Notes: generated by a model from the sequence alone, not told the origin. Counted from the first letter of the stretch, positions 52,219-62,146 are shown. The stretch: DNA of 64,000 nucleotides from JABDKJ01 sp964609215 (GCA_964609215.1 CAZSQZ010000001.1:124001-188000); one strand, 5' to 3'. Numbers and translations: made by a program.

Positions 52219-55146
52219 ATGAATAAGTTATGCCTTGGAATACTTATGGTATTCTTCTTTGGGCAATTCTCATTTGCTCAAGATCAAATTTTACTTCAAG
52301 AAGATTTTAATAACGGGTTACCTGTTCAATGGCAAAGTCAGTCCGTCACAGGTAATAATCAGTGGCAAATAACGGATAACGGTGGTCTAAATATCGATGG
52401 AACAGATATGGCTTACATTGAATCCATCCCTAATCAAGTTTCCGTGACGGATTTATTATTACCGCCTCTTCAATCCGATCCTGGAATCAATTCAATTTTT
52501 CTTGAATTTGAACTTCAACAATCTTCTAGCCATCCCACATTTTTAAAAATCATTCTTTTTGAAAATGGAAATCCAATTCCTCAAGAACTGGATGTTTTTG
52601 ACCTTCCTCCATGCGATCCTTTAAATCCCTGGAACTGTCCTCCTCAACCAGTGATAGTAGAATTACCGGGACAACTTGATCCTCAAGATCAGTTGCTACT
52701 TCAGTTTGAATCTCCTTTCGGATTTCCACAAATAGATTTTATTGCAATTGATAATTTAAGCATCCTTGGCTTTTTTGGCTGCCCCATTTGGCTAGTCAGT
52801 CAAAATACAACTGCCCCATTATGCTCAGGAGGTTTGGGTACAATAGCTTTAACAGCTGGAGGACTATTTCCTCCATTAAGCTATTCACTAAATGGTGGTC
52901 CAAGCCAAGGCTTCGGTGGATTCAATGCACCACCGGGAACACATGTCATTACAGTTATAGATGCTTTCAATTGTTCTGAGAATTTTACCGTAGTTGTGCC
53001 TGCTGCTCCTCAATCAATAGGTTTGAATTCAAATTTATTTCCACCTTCTTGTTTTGGTCTTGCTGATGCGCAAATCATAGCCACCGCGAATGGAGGAACT
53101 CCTGGGCCAGCTGGATATAACTACTCTTTGGATGGTGGTCCAGTTCAGAATAATGGAAATTTCAATACCACGGCCGGTCCTCATGTTTTAACAGTCGTTG
53201 ATGGAAATGGATGTACGGTAAACTTTAATCTAAATGTCCCAGATACTCCAGACATTACTTTGGCAAGTACTTTCGATCCGGTCTGTCCAAATGACATGGA
53301 TGTTGACCTTGCGGTAACTGCCAATGGTGGTCCAGTCAATCAATATAGCTATTCATTGAATGGAGGTCCTGCCTTGGGAATAGGTAATTTTCCAATGTTG
53401 CCATTGAATGCCGGAATTACCATAACCGTAACGAGTGGGCTTTGTATGAAGGATTTTAACCTGCTTACACCTACTAATGAAGATATTTTCAATTTAAACC
53501 CATTTAATCAACCTTGTTTTGGAGGTGGAAATAACGGGACTATTAAAGCGGTGACTTTGTTTCCAAATAATGAAGCCGATATGGAATATTCCTTTAATGG
53601 TGGAGCTTTTGCCAATGTAACAGAGTGGAATAATTTAACCGCAGGAATGTATACAGTAATCGGGAAAAATACTTCAACGGGATGCGAGCAAACAAAGATG
53701 ATTGATCTTCAAGAAGATCCTCCACTTTTTACCATTTTTGATACTTCCATTTCCAATACCACATGTGCAAATTCTAATGATGGTTCAATAGCAATAACCA
53801 ATCCTCTTGTAAGCTTTGAGTTAAGTGGTTCTGAACTGGAAAATAGCCCAGTTGCTGGAAATGCTTGGAACGATTTAGAGCCCGGTTTGTATACACTTAC
53901 TGGAACAGATGGGGAATGCACACATTCATTGGACATCACCATTACTGCACCAGAAGGGCCCAGTCTACTTTTGGATGTTACGGATGTGACCTGTTTTGGA
54001 GAGAATGATGGAAGTGTACAAGCAATCATTGACCAAAACCATGATGTTCGATTAGATAATGGAATTTGGTTCAATGGTCCAATTCATTTATTTGAAAATG
54101 TGATTCCAGGACTTCATACCGCTACTGTTCGAGAGGCTCCTGGTGGATGCACAACATCTCTTCAAATTACCATTCTTGAACCTGCTGAAATAAATGCAAC
54201 TGCAGTAATAGCAAATGCGGATAATGCAGATGGATCTATAGATTTAAATGTAAGTGGTGGTACACCATCATATATGTATTTATGGAGCAATGGTGAAACC
54301 ACAGAAGACATTAATGGACTAGTTGTTGGTAATTATTCTGTTCTCATAACAGATCAAAATGATTGCGTGGCAAATTTTTCTTTCGAAGTCTTGCCTGCAT
54401 GTAATGCTCTTGAATTTTCAAGCCAAGCTCAAAATTTGATGGTTGATCAAAGTATAGATGGAGGTACAAAAACCCAATTACTTTGGGATCATTATTCAGA
54501 TAGAACAGATGGCTGCTTAATTAGAGGTGGAACAATTGCTAGTTTGGATCCAAGTGCTCCATTTACTCAAAACCCTGGAAATATTTTGATACAGGGAGCA
54601 ATGGTGGATGGAAATGCCAATGGGCAAGATTTTTCGGCCCAACTGCCTCCCAATGCACAATACCAATTATTCAATCCAAATACTTTTCCTTCAGGGTTAA
54701 CTAGCAATTTGATTCCAGGAGCTCTCTATAAATTTCAGGTAAGATGCGGTTGTATAATTGATCCTTCCATTTCAGGTCCTGCCAGATTTGCCAATTCAAA
54801 TGTCTATATAAGCCCCTGGTCAGATTTTGAGGTCTTCACTAACCTTCCAATTTTACCATTTGTTGATGATGGTTCCTTATCTGATATCAAATTATTAGAC
54901 TCAGGATACATCTCTGTATATCCGAATCCAACAAATAAAATCTTGAACATAAAGTTGAATGATGAAATGGATGAAACATTTTCAATTCATGTTTACGATA
55001 TGCGTGGAGCCAGGCTAGATGTAGAAATTGCAATTGAGAAAAATGGAACGAGTTCAATTGACCTATCATCTTTTGCGAATGGATTATATCTGGTTGATGT
55101 AGTTACGAGTAATGAGCATCACTTGGTAAAGGTTGTTAAGGAGTGA
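52219..55146 (+). CDS. SprB-repeat secreted protein with T9SS type A sorting domain
   Basis: 975 residues: signal peptide (ending QFSFAQ), a choice-of-anchor/lectin-like beta domain (~22-190), about six SprB-like or Ig-like repeats (~190-720) with a shared GGxxxxYSLNGGP ... GxHVxTVxDxxxC plan, another domain (~730-885), and a C-terminal sorting domain (ISVYPNPTNKILNIKL ... LVKVVKE). SprB-type repeats occur in mobile surface adhesins of gliding Bacteroidota. Substrate unknown. Confidence 0.9.
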   Translation: MNKLCLGILMVFFFGQFSFAQDQILLQEDFNNGLPVQWQSQSVTGNNQWQITDNGGLNIDGTDMAYIESIPNQVSVTDLLLPPLQSDPGINSIFLEFELQQSSSHPTFLKIILFENGNPIPQELDVFDLPPCDPLNPWNCPPQPVIVELPGQLDPQDQLLLQFESPFGFPQIDFIAIDNLSILGFFGCPIWLVSQNTTAPLCSGGLGTIALTAGGLFPPLSYSLNGGPSQGFGGFNAPPGTHVITVIDAFNCSENFTVVVPAAPQSIGLNSNLFPPSCFGLADAQIIATANGGTPGPAGYNYSLDGGPVQNNGNFNTTAGPHVLTVVDGNGCTVNFNLNVPDTPDITLASTFDPVCPNDMDVDLAVTANGGPVNQYSYSLNGGPALGIGNFPMLPLNAGITITVTSGLCMKDFNLLTPTNEDIFNLNPFNQPCFGGGNNGTIKAVTLFPNNEADMEYSFNGGAFANVTEWNNLTAGMYTVIGKNTSTGCEQTKMIDLQEDPPLFTIFDTSISNTTCANSNDGSIAITNPLVSFELSGSELENSPVAGNAWNDLEPGLYTLTGTDGECTHSLDITITAPEGPSLLLDVTDVTCFGENDGSVQAIIDQNHDVRLDNGIWFNGPIHLFENVIPGLHTATVREAPGGCTTSLQITILEPAEINATAVIANADNADGSIDLNVSGGTPSYMYLWSNGETTEDINGLVVGNYSVLITDQNDCVANFSFEVLPACNALEFSSQAQNLMVDQSIDGGTKTQLLWDHYSDRTDGCLIRGGTIASLDPSAPFTQNPGNILIQGAMVDGNANGQDFSAQLPPNAQYQLFNPNTFPSGLTSNLIPGALYKFQVRCGCIIDPSISGPARFANSNVYISPWSDFEVFTNLPILPFVDDGSLSDIKLLDSGYISVYPNPTNKILNIKLNDEMDETFSIHVYDMRGARLDVEIAIEKNGTSSIDLSSFANGLYLVDVVTSNEHHLVKVVKE

Positions 55147-55174
55147 GTTATAAGAATATTTAAATAATGGAACT

Positions 55175-56713
55175 TTAACCCGCCCAACCCTCTCTATCTA
55201 AACTCCTGTATTGAATAGCTTCAGCTAAATGATTGTTCTCTATGTTTTCTGAGTTTGCCAAATCTGCTATGGTTCTTGAGACTTTCAATATTCGGTCATA
55301 GGCACGAGCAGATAAGCCCAATTTGTCCATTGCTTTCTTGAGTAACTCTTTGCCATCTTCATTTATCTGGCAAAACTCCAAAATCTGTTTTTTATCCATT
55401 TGGGCATTGGCATGCACTTTTGAAATACCCGCAAAACGTTCATGTTGAACATTTCGAGCTTCCATTACACGAGAACGAATACGGGTACTCTTTTCGGTGG
55501 GCCTCGTATCGGACAATTCATCGAATGAAACGGGGGTAACTTCAATATGAATGTCAATCCTATCAAGCAACGGCCCTGAAATCTTGTTCAAGTATTTCTG
55601 AACCATTCCTGGTGGACACATGCATTCCTTTTCCGGGTGATTGTAGTATCCGCAGGGGCATGGATTCATGCTGGCTACAAGCATGAGACTCGCTGGATAA
55701 TCTACTGCAAAGCGTGCACGAGAGATACTTACCGTCCTGTCTTCCAATGGTTGGCGCATTACTTCCAGAACTGTTCTTTTGAACTCTGGCAATTCATCCA
55801 GGAACAATACACCATTATGTGCCAATGAAATTTCACCAGGTTGTGGAAAGCTACCTCCACCTACTAAGGCAACATCAGATATGGTATGATGTGGCGAGCG
55901 AAATGGTCTGACAGAAATTAAACCATCTTCATCTTTCATTTTACCCGCTACCGAATGAATCTTAGTAGTTTCCAATGCCTCGTTTAAATTTAACGGAGGC
56001 AGAATAGTCGGTAATCTTTTTGCCAGCATGGTTTTACCCGCTCCTGGAGGACCAATAAGAATAATATTATGACCACCAGCAGCTGCAATTTCAAATGCGC
56101 GTTTTATATTTTCCTGGCCCTTTACATCATCAAAATCTACAGGATAATCGGCAATCTTATCATAGAATCTGGCTCTGGTATCAAATACCGTTTGATCTAA
56201 TTTATTTTCTTCATTGAAAAAATCAATGACCTCTTTCAAATGAGAAACACCATATACTTCAAGGTCATTCACAATAGCCGCTTCCATAGCATTTTCTTGG
56301 GGTAGAAAGATTCCCTTGAAGCCGTGCTTTTTAGCCTCTATAGCAATAGGTAAGACACCTTTAATGGGACGCAAGCCTCCGTCCAATGCAAGTTCCCCCA
56401 TGAGAATATAATTTCCTATTTCTTTAGAAAGGACTTGTTCTGAAGCACATAGCACTCCCATAGTCAAGGCCAAATCATAGGCAGCTCCTTCTTTCTTAAT
56501 ATCAGCAGGAGCCATATTTACTGTTACTCCCTTCCTAGGAAATTTAAAGCCAATATTGGCAAGTGCTGCATTTATTCTTTTATGGCTTTCTCGTACCGCA
56601 TTGTCAGGTAATCCTACCAAATGAAAAAAGGCACCTTTGCTCACATCTACTTCAATAGTTACCAATGTTGCATCGATTCCAAGAACTGCACAACCGAATG
56701 TTTTTACTAACAT
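55175..56713 (-). CDS. comM: YifB/ComM family Mg-chelatase-like AAA+ ATPase
   Basis: 512 residues. N-terminal Lon-protease-like fold (GLPDNAVRESHKRINAAL), AAA+ core with Walker A (IGPPGAGKTMLAKRLP), Walker B (LFLDELPEF) and a Cys cluster (CPCGYYNHPEKECMCPPG), and a C-terminal helical domain (GLSARAYDRILKVSRTIADL). The family helicase ComM promotes branch migration during natural transformation in Vibrio and Haemophilus; whether it does so here is unknown. It is a single gene. Confidence 0.93.
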   Translation of the reverse strand: MLVKTFGCAVLGIDATLVTIEVDVSKGAFFHLVGLPDNAVRESHKRINAALANIGFKFPRKGVTVNMAPADIKKEGAAYDLALTMGVLCASEQVLSKEIGNYILMGELALDGGLRPIKGVLPIAIEAKKHGFKGIFLPQENAMEAAIVNDLEVYGVSHLKEVIDFFNEENKLDQTVFDTRARFYDKIADYPVDFDDVKGQENIKRAFEIAAAGGHNIILIGPPGAGKTMLAKRLPTILPPLNLNEALETTKIHSVAGKMKDEDGLISVRPFRSPHHTISDVALVGGGSFPQPGEISLAHNGVLFLDELPEFKRTVLEVMRQPLEDRTVSISRARFAVDYPASLMLVASMNPCPCGYYNHPEKECMCPPGMVQKYLNKISGPLLDRIDIHIEVTPVSFDELSDTRPTEKSTRIRSRVMEARNVQHERFAGISKVHANAQMDKKQILEFCQINEDGKELLKKAMDKLGLSARAYDRILKVSRTIADLANSENIENNHLAEAIQYRSLDREGWAG

Positions 56714-56912
56714 GGGTTTTAGATTTTTTTTGGGAAGTTAAGGAAAGATTTAAAATGTGTAGATCTTCTTTGCTGTAATACTAAAACGATCAGGTAATCA
56801 TAATTATAATGAAATGGTAATAGGTGGGTGATTCCACCCTTTATTCTGGGTTAAAAGCACAAGTGTTTTTGAAAGTATTACGTTAACTTGATTTCAAATT
56901 AAAGCACACAAA

Positions 56913-57599
56913 ATGAAAATACTTGATTCACTAAAAAATCTCCCACAATGGGTTTTCATTTCTCTTGTTGGGATAGTAATAATCTCAATGACCTTTGGCG
57001 GTGCAATGCAGGCCAGAAAGTTTTTTGAAAAAGAAAGCAACTTCGTTTTTACTCCCTTGGACAGTATTTATTTCGAGAATGTTGCTTTGTTGAACAAGCA
57101 TTCCAAACTTTCAAAGGAACAAACAGACTTAGTTCTCTCCAAAGCTGAAATTTTACAATTGAATAAAACCCACCATAAGAGAATCTTTATGAAGGTGTAT
57201 TCTAACCATTATGCCAGTGTTACCATCTTTCCATTCCTATCTGGAATAACAGTTCTGCTTTCATTTTTAATTGCCCAAAATGGATGGAAAGCTTGTAGTA
57301 ATATGCTGAAAAGTATTTTCATGATTTTCGCATTGCTAACGGGTCTATATGGGATTTTTCCATCTGTATACAAACAAAAAGAAACCGTAGACAATAACCT
57401 TAATAATTATCAAGTATTCAATAAAATTCAAAACAAGCTTTTTGACTATTCCATTTCCAGTCCAATGATTTATGGCGACACCATGAATTTTGATCACTTT
57501 ATTGATCTAATTCACAAGGAAGAAAATCTACATGAAAAGATTTATTACGAGCTTGAACATCGCTCTATTGATGAAGATATTCTTAACACTGTGAATTGA
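56913..57599 (+). CDS. orphan membrane protein of unknown function
   Basis: 228 residues. Three membrane segments (about 14-33, 103-123, 128-148) enclose a ~65-residue periplasmic or cytoplasmic loop, and a polar ~75-residue C-terminal tail follows (QKETVDNNLNNYQVFNKIQN, then HRSIDEDILNTVN). No family signature is recognised. It starts at an ATG and its stop lies 2 nt from the stop of the convergent acyltransferase gene. Codon use looks like that of its neighbours. Confidence 0.7.
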   Translation: MKILDSLKNLPQWVFISLVGIVIISMTFGGAMQARKFFEKESNFVFTPLDSIYFENVALLNKHSKLSKEQTDLVLSKAEILQLNKTHHKRIFMKVYSNHYASVTIFPFLSGITVLLSFLIAQNGWKACSNMLKSIFMIFALLTGLYGIFPSVYKQKETVDNNLNNYQVFNKIQNKLFDYSISSPMIYGDTMNFDHFIDLIHKEENLHEKIYYELEHRSIDEDILNTVN

Positions 57600-57601
57600 A
57601 C

Positions 57602-58462
57602 TTATTGATTAATATCTTTCTTCAGCTTCCACCTCCTGTGAGACCACAGCCATAGGTGAGGAAATTCCTTTATACTGGTTTCCAATTGCTGAACATAAAA
57701 TTGGGCCATTTCTGTTGGACTTTGATTATCTGGAAAACGGATAAGTTCAACACTATAATGTCCAATGGATTTCAGCTTCAATTTTGGATAGACATTCACC
57801 AAATCAAATTTCTCAGCCATTTTAGGAGCACCCATTAAAAAGGCAGTATCTTGATTAAGAAAAGAAAACCATTCATAAGCACTGCCGCTATGAGGGGATT
57901 GATCTCCTATTAGATAGTAGATTCCCTGCTGTTGAGCTCTTGCATTCGCTATTAATAATTTCAAACCTTTTTTTGATGCTATGCATTGATTTCCAAATCT
58001 CTGTCTCATCCTAAGCATCAATCCATCCACAAAGCCATTACTGAGTTCATGATAAAATGAGTAGAAAGGAATGGAGGTGTAAATAGGTAAAACAGACAAC
58101 CACTCCCAATTTCCAAAATGTGCTCCATAAATAATGGCACTCTTCCCTTCTGAGTTAATCTCTTCTAATATTTCTGGATTTTTAATCTCATATATACGCT
58201 TAAATTTTTGCTCAGAAGCACTGAAGAGTTTTAGAGATTCTAGAAAAGTAAGGCAAAAATGAAAGTAGAATTTTTGGGCAATCTTATTTTGTTCTTCTCG
58301 AGATTTATCGGGGAATGAGTTTTTTAAATTCTTGAACACAACATCTTTTCTGTATCGAATCACATAACACAAGACCAAATATCCAATGAAAGCCAACATC
58401 CTAAAAAGAAAGGATGGCAATAAAGACAGCACAAAAAAAGGCGTGTATTGTATTTTTTTCAA
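57602..58462 (-). CDS. lipid A lauroyl/acyl acyltransferase (LpxL/HtrB family)
   Basis: 286 residues. Adds a secondary acyl chain to lipid A, or a related acyl transfer at the inner membrane. N-terminal membrane anchor (~8-36), the HX4E catalytic motif (His115 ... Glu120 in HFGNWE), GDQSP and the C-terminal LWSHRRWK motif. The TTG start gives the normal N-terminus; no ATG does. A TAATTTTG -7 element (58485-58492) and a large inverted repeat lie upstream. Confidence 0.9.
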   Translation of the reverse strand: MKKIQYTPFFVLSLLPSFLFRMLAFIGYLVLCYVIRYRKDVVFKNLKNSFPDKSREEQNKIAQKFYFHFCLTFLESLKLFSASEQKFKRIYEIKNPEILEEINSEGKSAIIYGAHFGNWEWLSVLPIYTSIPFYSFYHELSNGFVDGLMLRMRQRFGNQCIASKKGLKLLIANARAQQQGIYYLIGDQSPHSGSAYEWFSFLNQDTAFLMGAPKMAEKFDLVNVYPKLKLKSIGHYSVELIRFPDNQSPTEMAQFYVQQLETSIKEFPHLWLWSHRRWKLKKDINQ

Positions 58463-58484
58463 TTACCTAAATGACTATTGAGCT

Positions 58485-58492
58485 CAAAATTA
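58485..58492 (-). promoter_or_regulatory. possible -7 element of the lipid A acyltransferase gene
   Basis: The minus strand reads TAATTTTG, 22 nt before the TTG start codon. No TTG at the 19-nt position; the inverted repeat at 58497-58532 occupies the area where the -33 element would be. Confidence 0.4.
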
Positions 58493-58496
58493 AGGG

Positions 58497-58532
58497 ATAA
58501 TCTGTTTACTGTACTCATAGTACTCAGATTAT
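58497..58532. promoter_or_regulatory. 36-bp inverted repeat in the divergent lpxL-like/bglX region
   Basis: Outer arms ATAATCTG and CAGATTAT (8 bp) enclose inner arms GTACT and AGTAC around a CAT centre. The shape suits a dimeric regulator site. It overlaps the expected promoter of the acyltransferase gene and lies ~75 nt from the glucosidase start. Confidence 0.45.
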
Positions 58533-58603
58533 TATTTTATTCAAAAAAAGATATAAGTGTGTTTTTAACACTAAGTAAAACGATTAATTTATAAATTGGA
58601 CCT

Positions 58604-60868
58604 ATGAAATCTTCACAACTACTTGTACTTGTCACAATCATTTTGATTGTGCTTTCAACTTCTTGCTTTGACGATTCAGTGAAAACCGATAAAGCTCCTA
58701 CTTCTAGTATTGAAGAGTTATTGGCTAAAATGACCTTAGAGGAAAAAATAGGACAAATGAATTTGTATTCCAATTTTTGGGCACTTACTGGCCCTGCTCC
58801 AACTAGTGGAGATGCAAAAATGAAATACGATCATTTAAGGAACGGAAAGCTAGGCGCAGTGTTAAATGTTCATGGTGTTGAAGATGTAAGGAAATGGCAG
58901 GAAATTGCGGTGAATGAAACACGTTTAGGTATTCCACTTTTATTTGGATATGATGTGATTCATGGGCACAAGACTCTAGCTCCTATTCCCCTGGCTGAGA
59001 GTTGTTCTTGGGATTTAGAACTAATGAAACAATCTGCTATGATGGCAGCAAAAGAGGCTTCCGCAATGGGTATCAATTGGACATTTGCTCCGATGGTAGA
59101 TATTTCTAGGGATGCGAGATGGGGAAGAGTAATGGAAGGTGCTGGTGAAGATCCGTATTTGGGAGCTATGATCGCCAAAGCTCGCGTGGAAGGTTTTCAA
59201 GGTGAAGATTTATCTTCTGCAAACACCATTGCGGCTACTGCCAAACACTTCGCTGGTTATGGTTTTGCAGAGTCAGGAAAAGATTACAATACTGCAGATA
59301 TAGGGTCGTATACACTTCACAACATTATACTTCCTCCCTTTAAGGCTGCCGCTGAAAGTGATGTAAAATCCTTTATGAATTCTTTTAATATTTTGAATGG
59401 CGTTCCTGCAACAGGAGATACCTACCTCCAAAGAAATGTTTTGAAAGAAGATTGGAAATATCCAGGTTTTATAGTCTCTGATTGGAGTTCGGGAGCTGAG
59501 ATGATTGCACATGGTTTCGCAAAGGATATAGAGGATGTGGCTATTATATCTGCCAATGCAGGTTCAGATATGGACATGGAATCTTACGCCTATGTTCATC
59601 ATTTAAAAAAGGCTGTTGAAGATGGGAAGGTCTCAATGGAATATATTGATGATGCAGTTTTAAGAATTTTAAAGGTTAAGGAAGATTTAGGTCTTTTTGA
59701 AGATCCATTTAGATATTGCAATGAAGAAAATGAGAAAGCCAATGTCTTTAGCCAAGAAAACCGAAATATTGCCGGAGAAATGGCAAAGGAATCTATAGTT
59801 CTGCTTAAAAATGAAAAGAACTTACTTCCATTGAAAAAGGAACAAAAAAATATAGTCCTTATCGGTGCTTTGGCTGATGACAATAATAGCCCATTAGGAA
59901 ATTGGAGATTGGGTTCTGATAATCACACCGCGGTTACTCTGCTAGAGGGAATGAAAAAGTACAATTCCAATTTAAGGTTTGAAAAAGGGCCCGATTTTAT
60001 AAAAGGAGAGGCTGTTTTTCACATGCACGTAAATGTGAATGAAGATGATAAGAGTGGTTTGCAAGAAGCAATTAATGCTGCAAGAAATGCAGAGCTAGTT
60101 GTTTTGGCAATGGGTGAACACGGTTTTCAAAGTGGTGAAGGAAGAAGCCGCGCAAATATTGGCCTGCCTGGATTTCAGCAGGAAATGCTTGAAGCAATAC
60201 ATGCAGTTAATCCCAATATTGTTTTGGTATTGATGAACGGAAGGCCTTTGGATATAAGTTGGGCAGATGAACATATTCCAAGTATCCTAGAATGTTGGCA
60301 GCTTGGAACAGAAACAGGTAATGCTATTGCAGATGTACTTTTTGGCGAGCATAATCCAAGTGGAAAAATCACAATGACTTTCCCAAGATCTGTAGGTCAG
60401 GTGCCTATATATTATAACTACTATAATACAGGAAGGCCAGGTCCTAAGCCAGAAGTTTTTTGGTCGCATTATGCAGATGAAACAAATGAACCCCTTTATC
60501 CTTTTGGCTATGGTTTATCTTATTCAGAATTTAAATATGGAAAACCCAAACTATCATCAAAATCAGGTAAATCTGTCACCGCAAGTATTGAGGTGAGTAA
60601 TACAGGGAAGAGGGATGCAAAAGAAATTGTTCAATTGTATATTAGAGATAAAGTGGCTTCCAGAGTTCGTCCAGTCAAGGAATTAAAAGGTTTTGAAAAG
60701 GTTAATATAAAGGCTGGTGAAACCAAGACCATTTCTTTTTCTCTTACAGATAAAGAGTTTGGTTTCTATAATCAGGATGGTGAATTTCTTGTTGAATCGG
60801 GAGAATTTGAAATAATGATAGGAACAAATTCCAAAGATGTGCAATCTGTGATCTTTGATTATAACTAG
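58604..60868 (+). CDS. bglX: glycoside hydrolase family 3 beta-glucosidase, lipoprotein
   Basis: 754 residues; releases terminal beta-linked glucose or xylose from oligosaccharides. An N-terminal lipobox (LSTSC, Cys22) predicts a lipid-anchored periplasmic or surface enzyme. GH3 N-domain with KHFAGYGFAESGKDYN, catalytic nucleophile Asp293 in FIVSDWSSG, the C-domain (AGEMAKESIVLLKNEKNLLPL ... GRPLDISWA) and a C-terminal fibronectin III-like domain (VSNTGKRDAKEIVQLYIRD). It stands alone, without a SusC/SusD pair. Its stop shares a CTAG palindrome with the convergent gene. Confidence 0.94.
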   Translation: MKSSQLLVLVTIILIVLSTSCFDDSVKTDKAPTSSIEELLAKMTLEEKIGQMNLYSNFWALTGPAPTSGDAKMKYDHLRNGKLGAVLNVHGVEDVRKWQEIAVNETRLGIPLLFGYDVIHGHKTLAPIPLAESCSWDLELMKQSAMMAAKEASAMGINWTFAPMVDISRDARWGRVMEGAGEDPYLGAMIAKARVEGFQGEDLSSANTIAATAKHFAGYGFAESGKDYNTADIGSYTLHNIILPPFKAAAESDVKSFMNSFNILNGVPATGDTYLQRNVLKEDWKYPGFIVSDWSSGAEMIAHGFAKDIEDVAIISANAGSDMDMESYAYVHHLKKAVEDGKVSMEYIDDAVLRILKVKEDLGLFEDPFRYCNEENEKANVFSQENRNIAGEMAKESIVLLKNEKNLLPLKKEQKNIVLIGALADDNNSPLGNWRLGSDNHTAVTLLEGMKKYNSNLRFEKGPDFIKGEAVFHMHVNVNEDDKSGLQEAINAARNAELVVLAMGEHGFQSGEGRSRANIGLPGFQQEMLEAIHAVNPNIVLVLMNGRPLDISWADEHIPSILECWQLGTETGNAIADVLFGEHNPSGKITMTFPRSVGQVPIYYNYYNTGRPGPKPEVFWSHYADETNEPLYPFGYGLSYSEFKYGKPKLSSKSGKSVTASIEVSNTGKRDAKEIVQLYIRDKVASRVRPVKELKGFEKVNIKAGETKTISFSLTDKEFGFYNQDGEFLVESGEFEIMIGTNSKDVQSVIFDYN

Positions 60869-61470
60869 GCTCCTGTAATATCAGATAGCTTATTGATATA
60901 ATTCTGTAATTCCCTCTTTATTTCTTGTTCACGACTGATTGCCGTCTTTTTATAGGTCTCAAATTCACTTTCTAATTCATTAACTCTTTTCTTGGTATTC
61001 TTTGTGATACGATTAGAGTTTACGAATCGCATAAAAGCGAAAGCGACTAGTGCTACAAGTCCCAACACCAAGGACCACATTAAGGTCTTATATTTTCCTT
61101 TTTCCCAATTTGCTCCGAAAAAAGAAATGCTGTCCTTTTCTTCGGTTAAAGCTGTATTATTCAAGTTAACCTCTTCCAAACTAGATTCTAAAGAAGCGAT
61201 TTTACTTTTTTGCTCTGCGATGGTTGAGGTTCTGCTAGCCATGTCTGTATGCAACATTTTTAAGGAATCTTCAACGTTCTTCCAATATGCATTGATCTTA
61301 ACCCTTTCAATTACTTTATAAACTTGATAGTTACCCGACTTCTTATACAGGTAATCATATTGTTCTTTTAAGGTAGCGGTATTGGGATCATACTTTTCGA
61401 CTTGAGGTTCTTGTCCAAAAGAAAGAGTGACCAAAAACAAAAACAATGTGGTGAGCTTCAAAAAATTCAT
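60865..61470 (-). CDS. conserved Bacteroidota coiled-coil membrane protein, often misnamed tRNA methyltransferase
   Basis: 201 residues from ATG 61470 (an ATG at 61494 would spoil the signal peptide). Signal peptide ending LSFG, a polar region with LKEQYDYLYKKSGNYQVYKVI, a periplasmic coiled coil (~85-115), a membrane segment (~130-150), then a cytoplasmic coiled coil (KKRVNELESEFETYKKTAIS ...). I recall the same plan in many flavobacterial proteins labelled tRNA (guanine-N1)-methyltransferase without support in the sequence. No methyltransferase motif is present here. Likely an envelope structural protein. Its stop overlaps that of bglX. Confidence 0.75.
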   Translation of the reverse strand: MNFLKLTTLFLFLVTLSFGQEPQVEKYDPNTATLKEQYDYLYKKSGNYQVYKVIERVKINAYWKNVEDSLKMLHTDMASRTSTIAEQKSKIASLESSLEEVNLNNTALTEEKDSISFFGANWEKGKYKTLMWSLVLGLVALVAFAFMRFVNSNRITKNTKKRVNELESEFETYKKTAISREQEIKRELQNYINKLSDITGA

Positions 61471-61546
61471 ACGTAAAATTACGTATCGAAGCAACTCTTT
61501 ATTGTTTTAAGTTAAATTTTAATTCAGATGATATTGTGATTATCAT

Positions 61547-62119
61547 TTAATCGATTCTTCCTTCCACAAAATCGATAAGAGAATGGATAATCTTGATGTG
61601 AATTTCTTGAGCTCTATCTGCAAAATCTGAATGAGGTGCACGAATTTCAACATCTACAATTCCCGTCATCTTACCCCCAGATTTTCCTGTTAAACCAATG
61701 ACTTTCATTCCTTTTTGTTTTGCCACTTCTATAGCATTCAGGACATTTTCTGAGTTTCCGGAAGTACTGATCGCAAAAAGTACGTCTCCTTCATTTCCAA
61801 GGCCTTCTACAAAACGAGAAAAGATTTTTTCAAAACCATAATCGTTTCCTGTGCATGTAATATGAGAGGGATCAGAAATAGCGATTGCTGGCAAGGCCTT
61901 CCTATGATTTCGAAATCTACCTGAAAGTTCTTCAGCAAAATGCATGGCATCACTCATTGAGCCGCCATTGCCACAGGAAATGACTTTATTACCCAATTTA
62001 AAAGCATCTACTAGAATATTACCTGCCTTCTCTATCTTCAGAAAATTATTATCATCCGCAATAAACTCAGCTAATTTTTCTTGTGCTTCTAAAAAGTGTT
62101 TTTTAATGCTTTCTGGCAT
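61547..62119 (-). CDS. gmhA: phosphoheptose isomerase GmhA
   Basis: Converts sedoheptulose 7-phosphate to D-glycero-D-manno-heptose 7-phosphate, the first step of ADP-heptose synthesis for lipopolysaccharide core or S-layer glycans. 190 residues matching the E. coli enzyme over most of the length: SCGNGGSMSDAMHFAEELSG, AISDPSHITCTGNDYGFEK, ISTSGNSENVLNAI and RAPHSDFADRAQEIHIKIIH. ATG start; next to the end of dsbD, 27 nt away. Other heptose genes are not in the window. Confidence 0.93.
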   Translation of the reverse strand: MPESIKKHFLEAQEKLAEFIADDNNFLKIEKAGNILVDAFKLGNKVISCGNGGSMSDAMHFAEELSGRFRNHRKALPAIAISDPSHITCTGNDYGFEKIFSRFVEGLGNEGDVLFAISTSGNSENVLNAIEVAKQKGMKVIGLTGKSGGKMTGIVDVEIRAPHSDFADRAQEIHIKIIHSLIDFVEGRID

Positions 62120-62146
62120 TTTAATAATTTAAAACAAAGAAAGAAT

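Noticed and set aside
56820..56850. GGGTG-ATTC-CACCC hairpin upstream of the orphan membrane gene as terminator
   Set aside because: Only 5 bp and no gene on the plus strand ends just before it.
60865..61470. tRNA (guanine-N1)-methyltransferase
   Set aside because: The protein has a signal peptide, coiled coils and a membrane segment, and no SAM-binding or knot-fold motif; the label often given to relatives is not supported.
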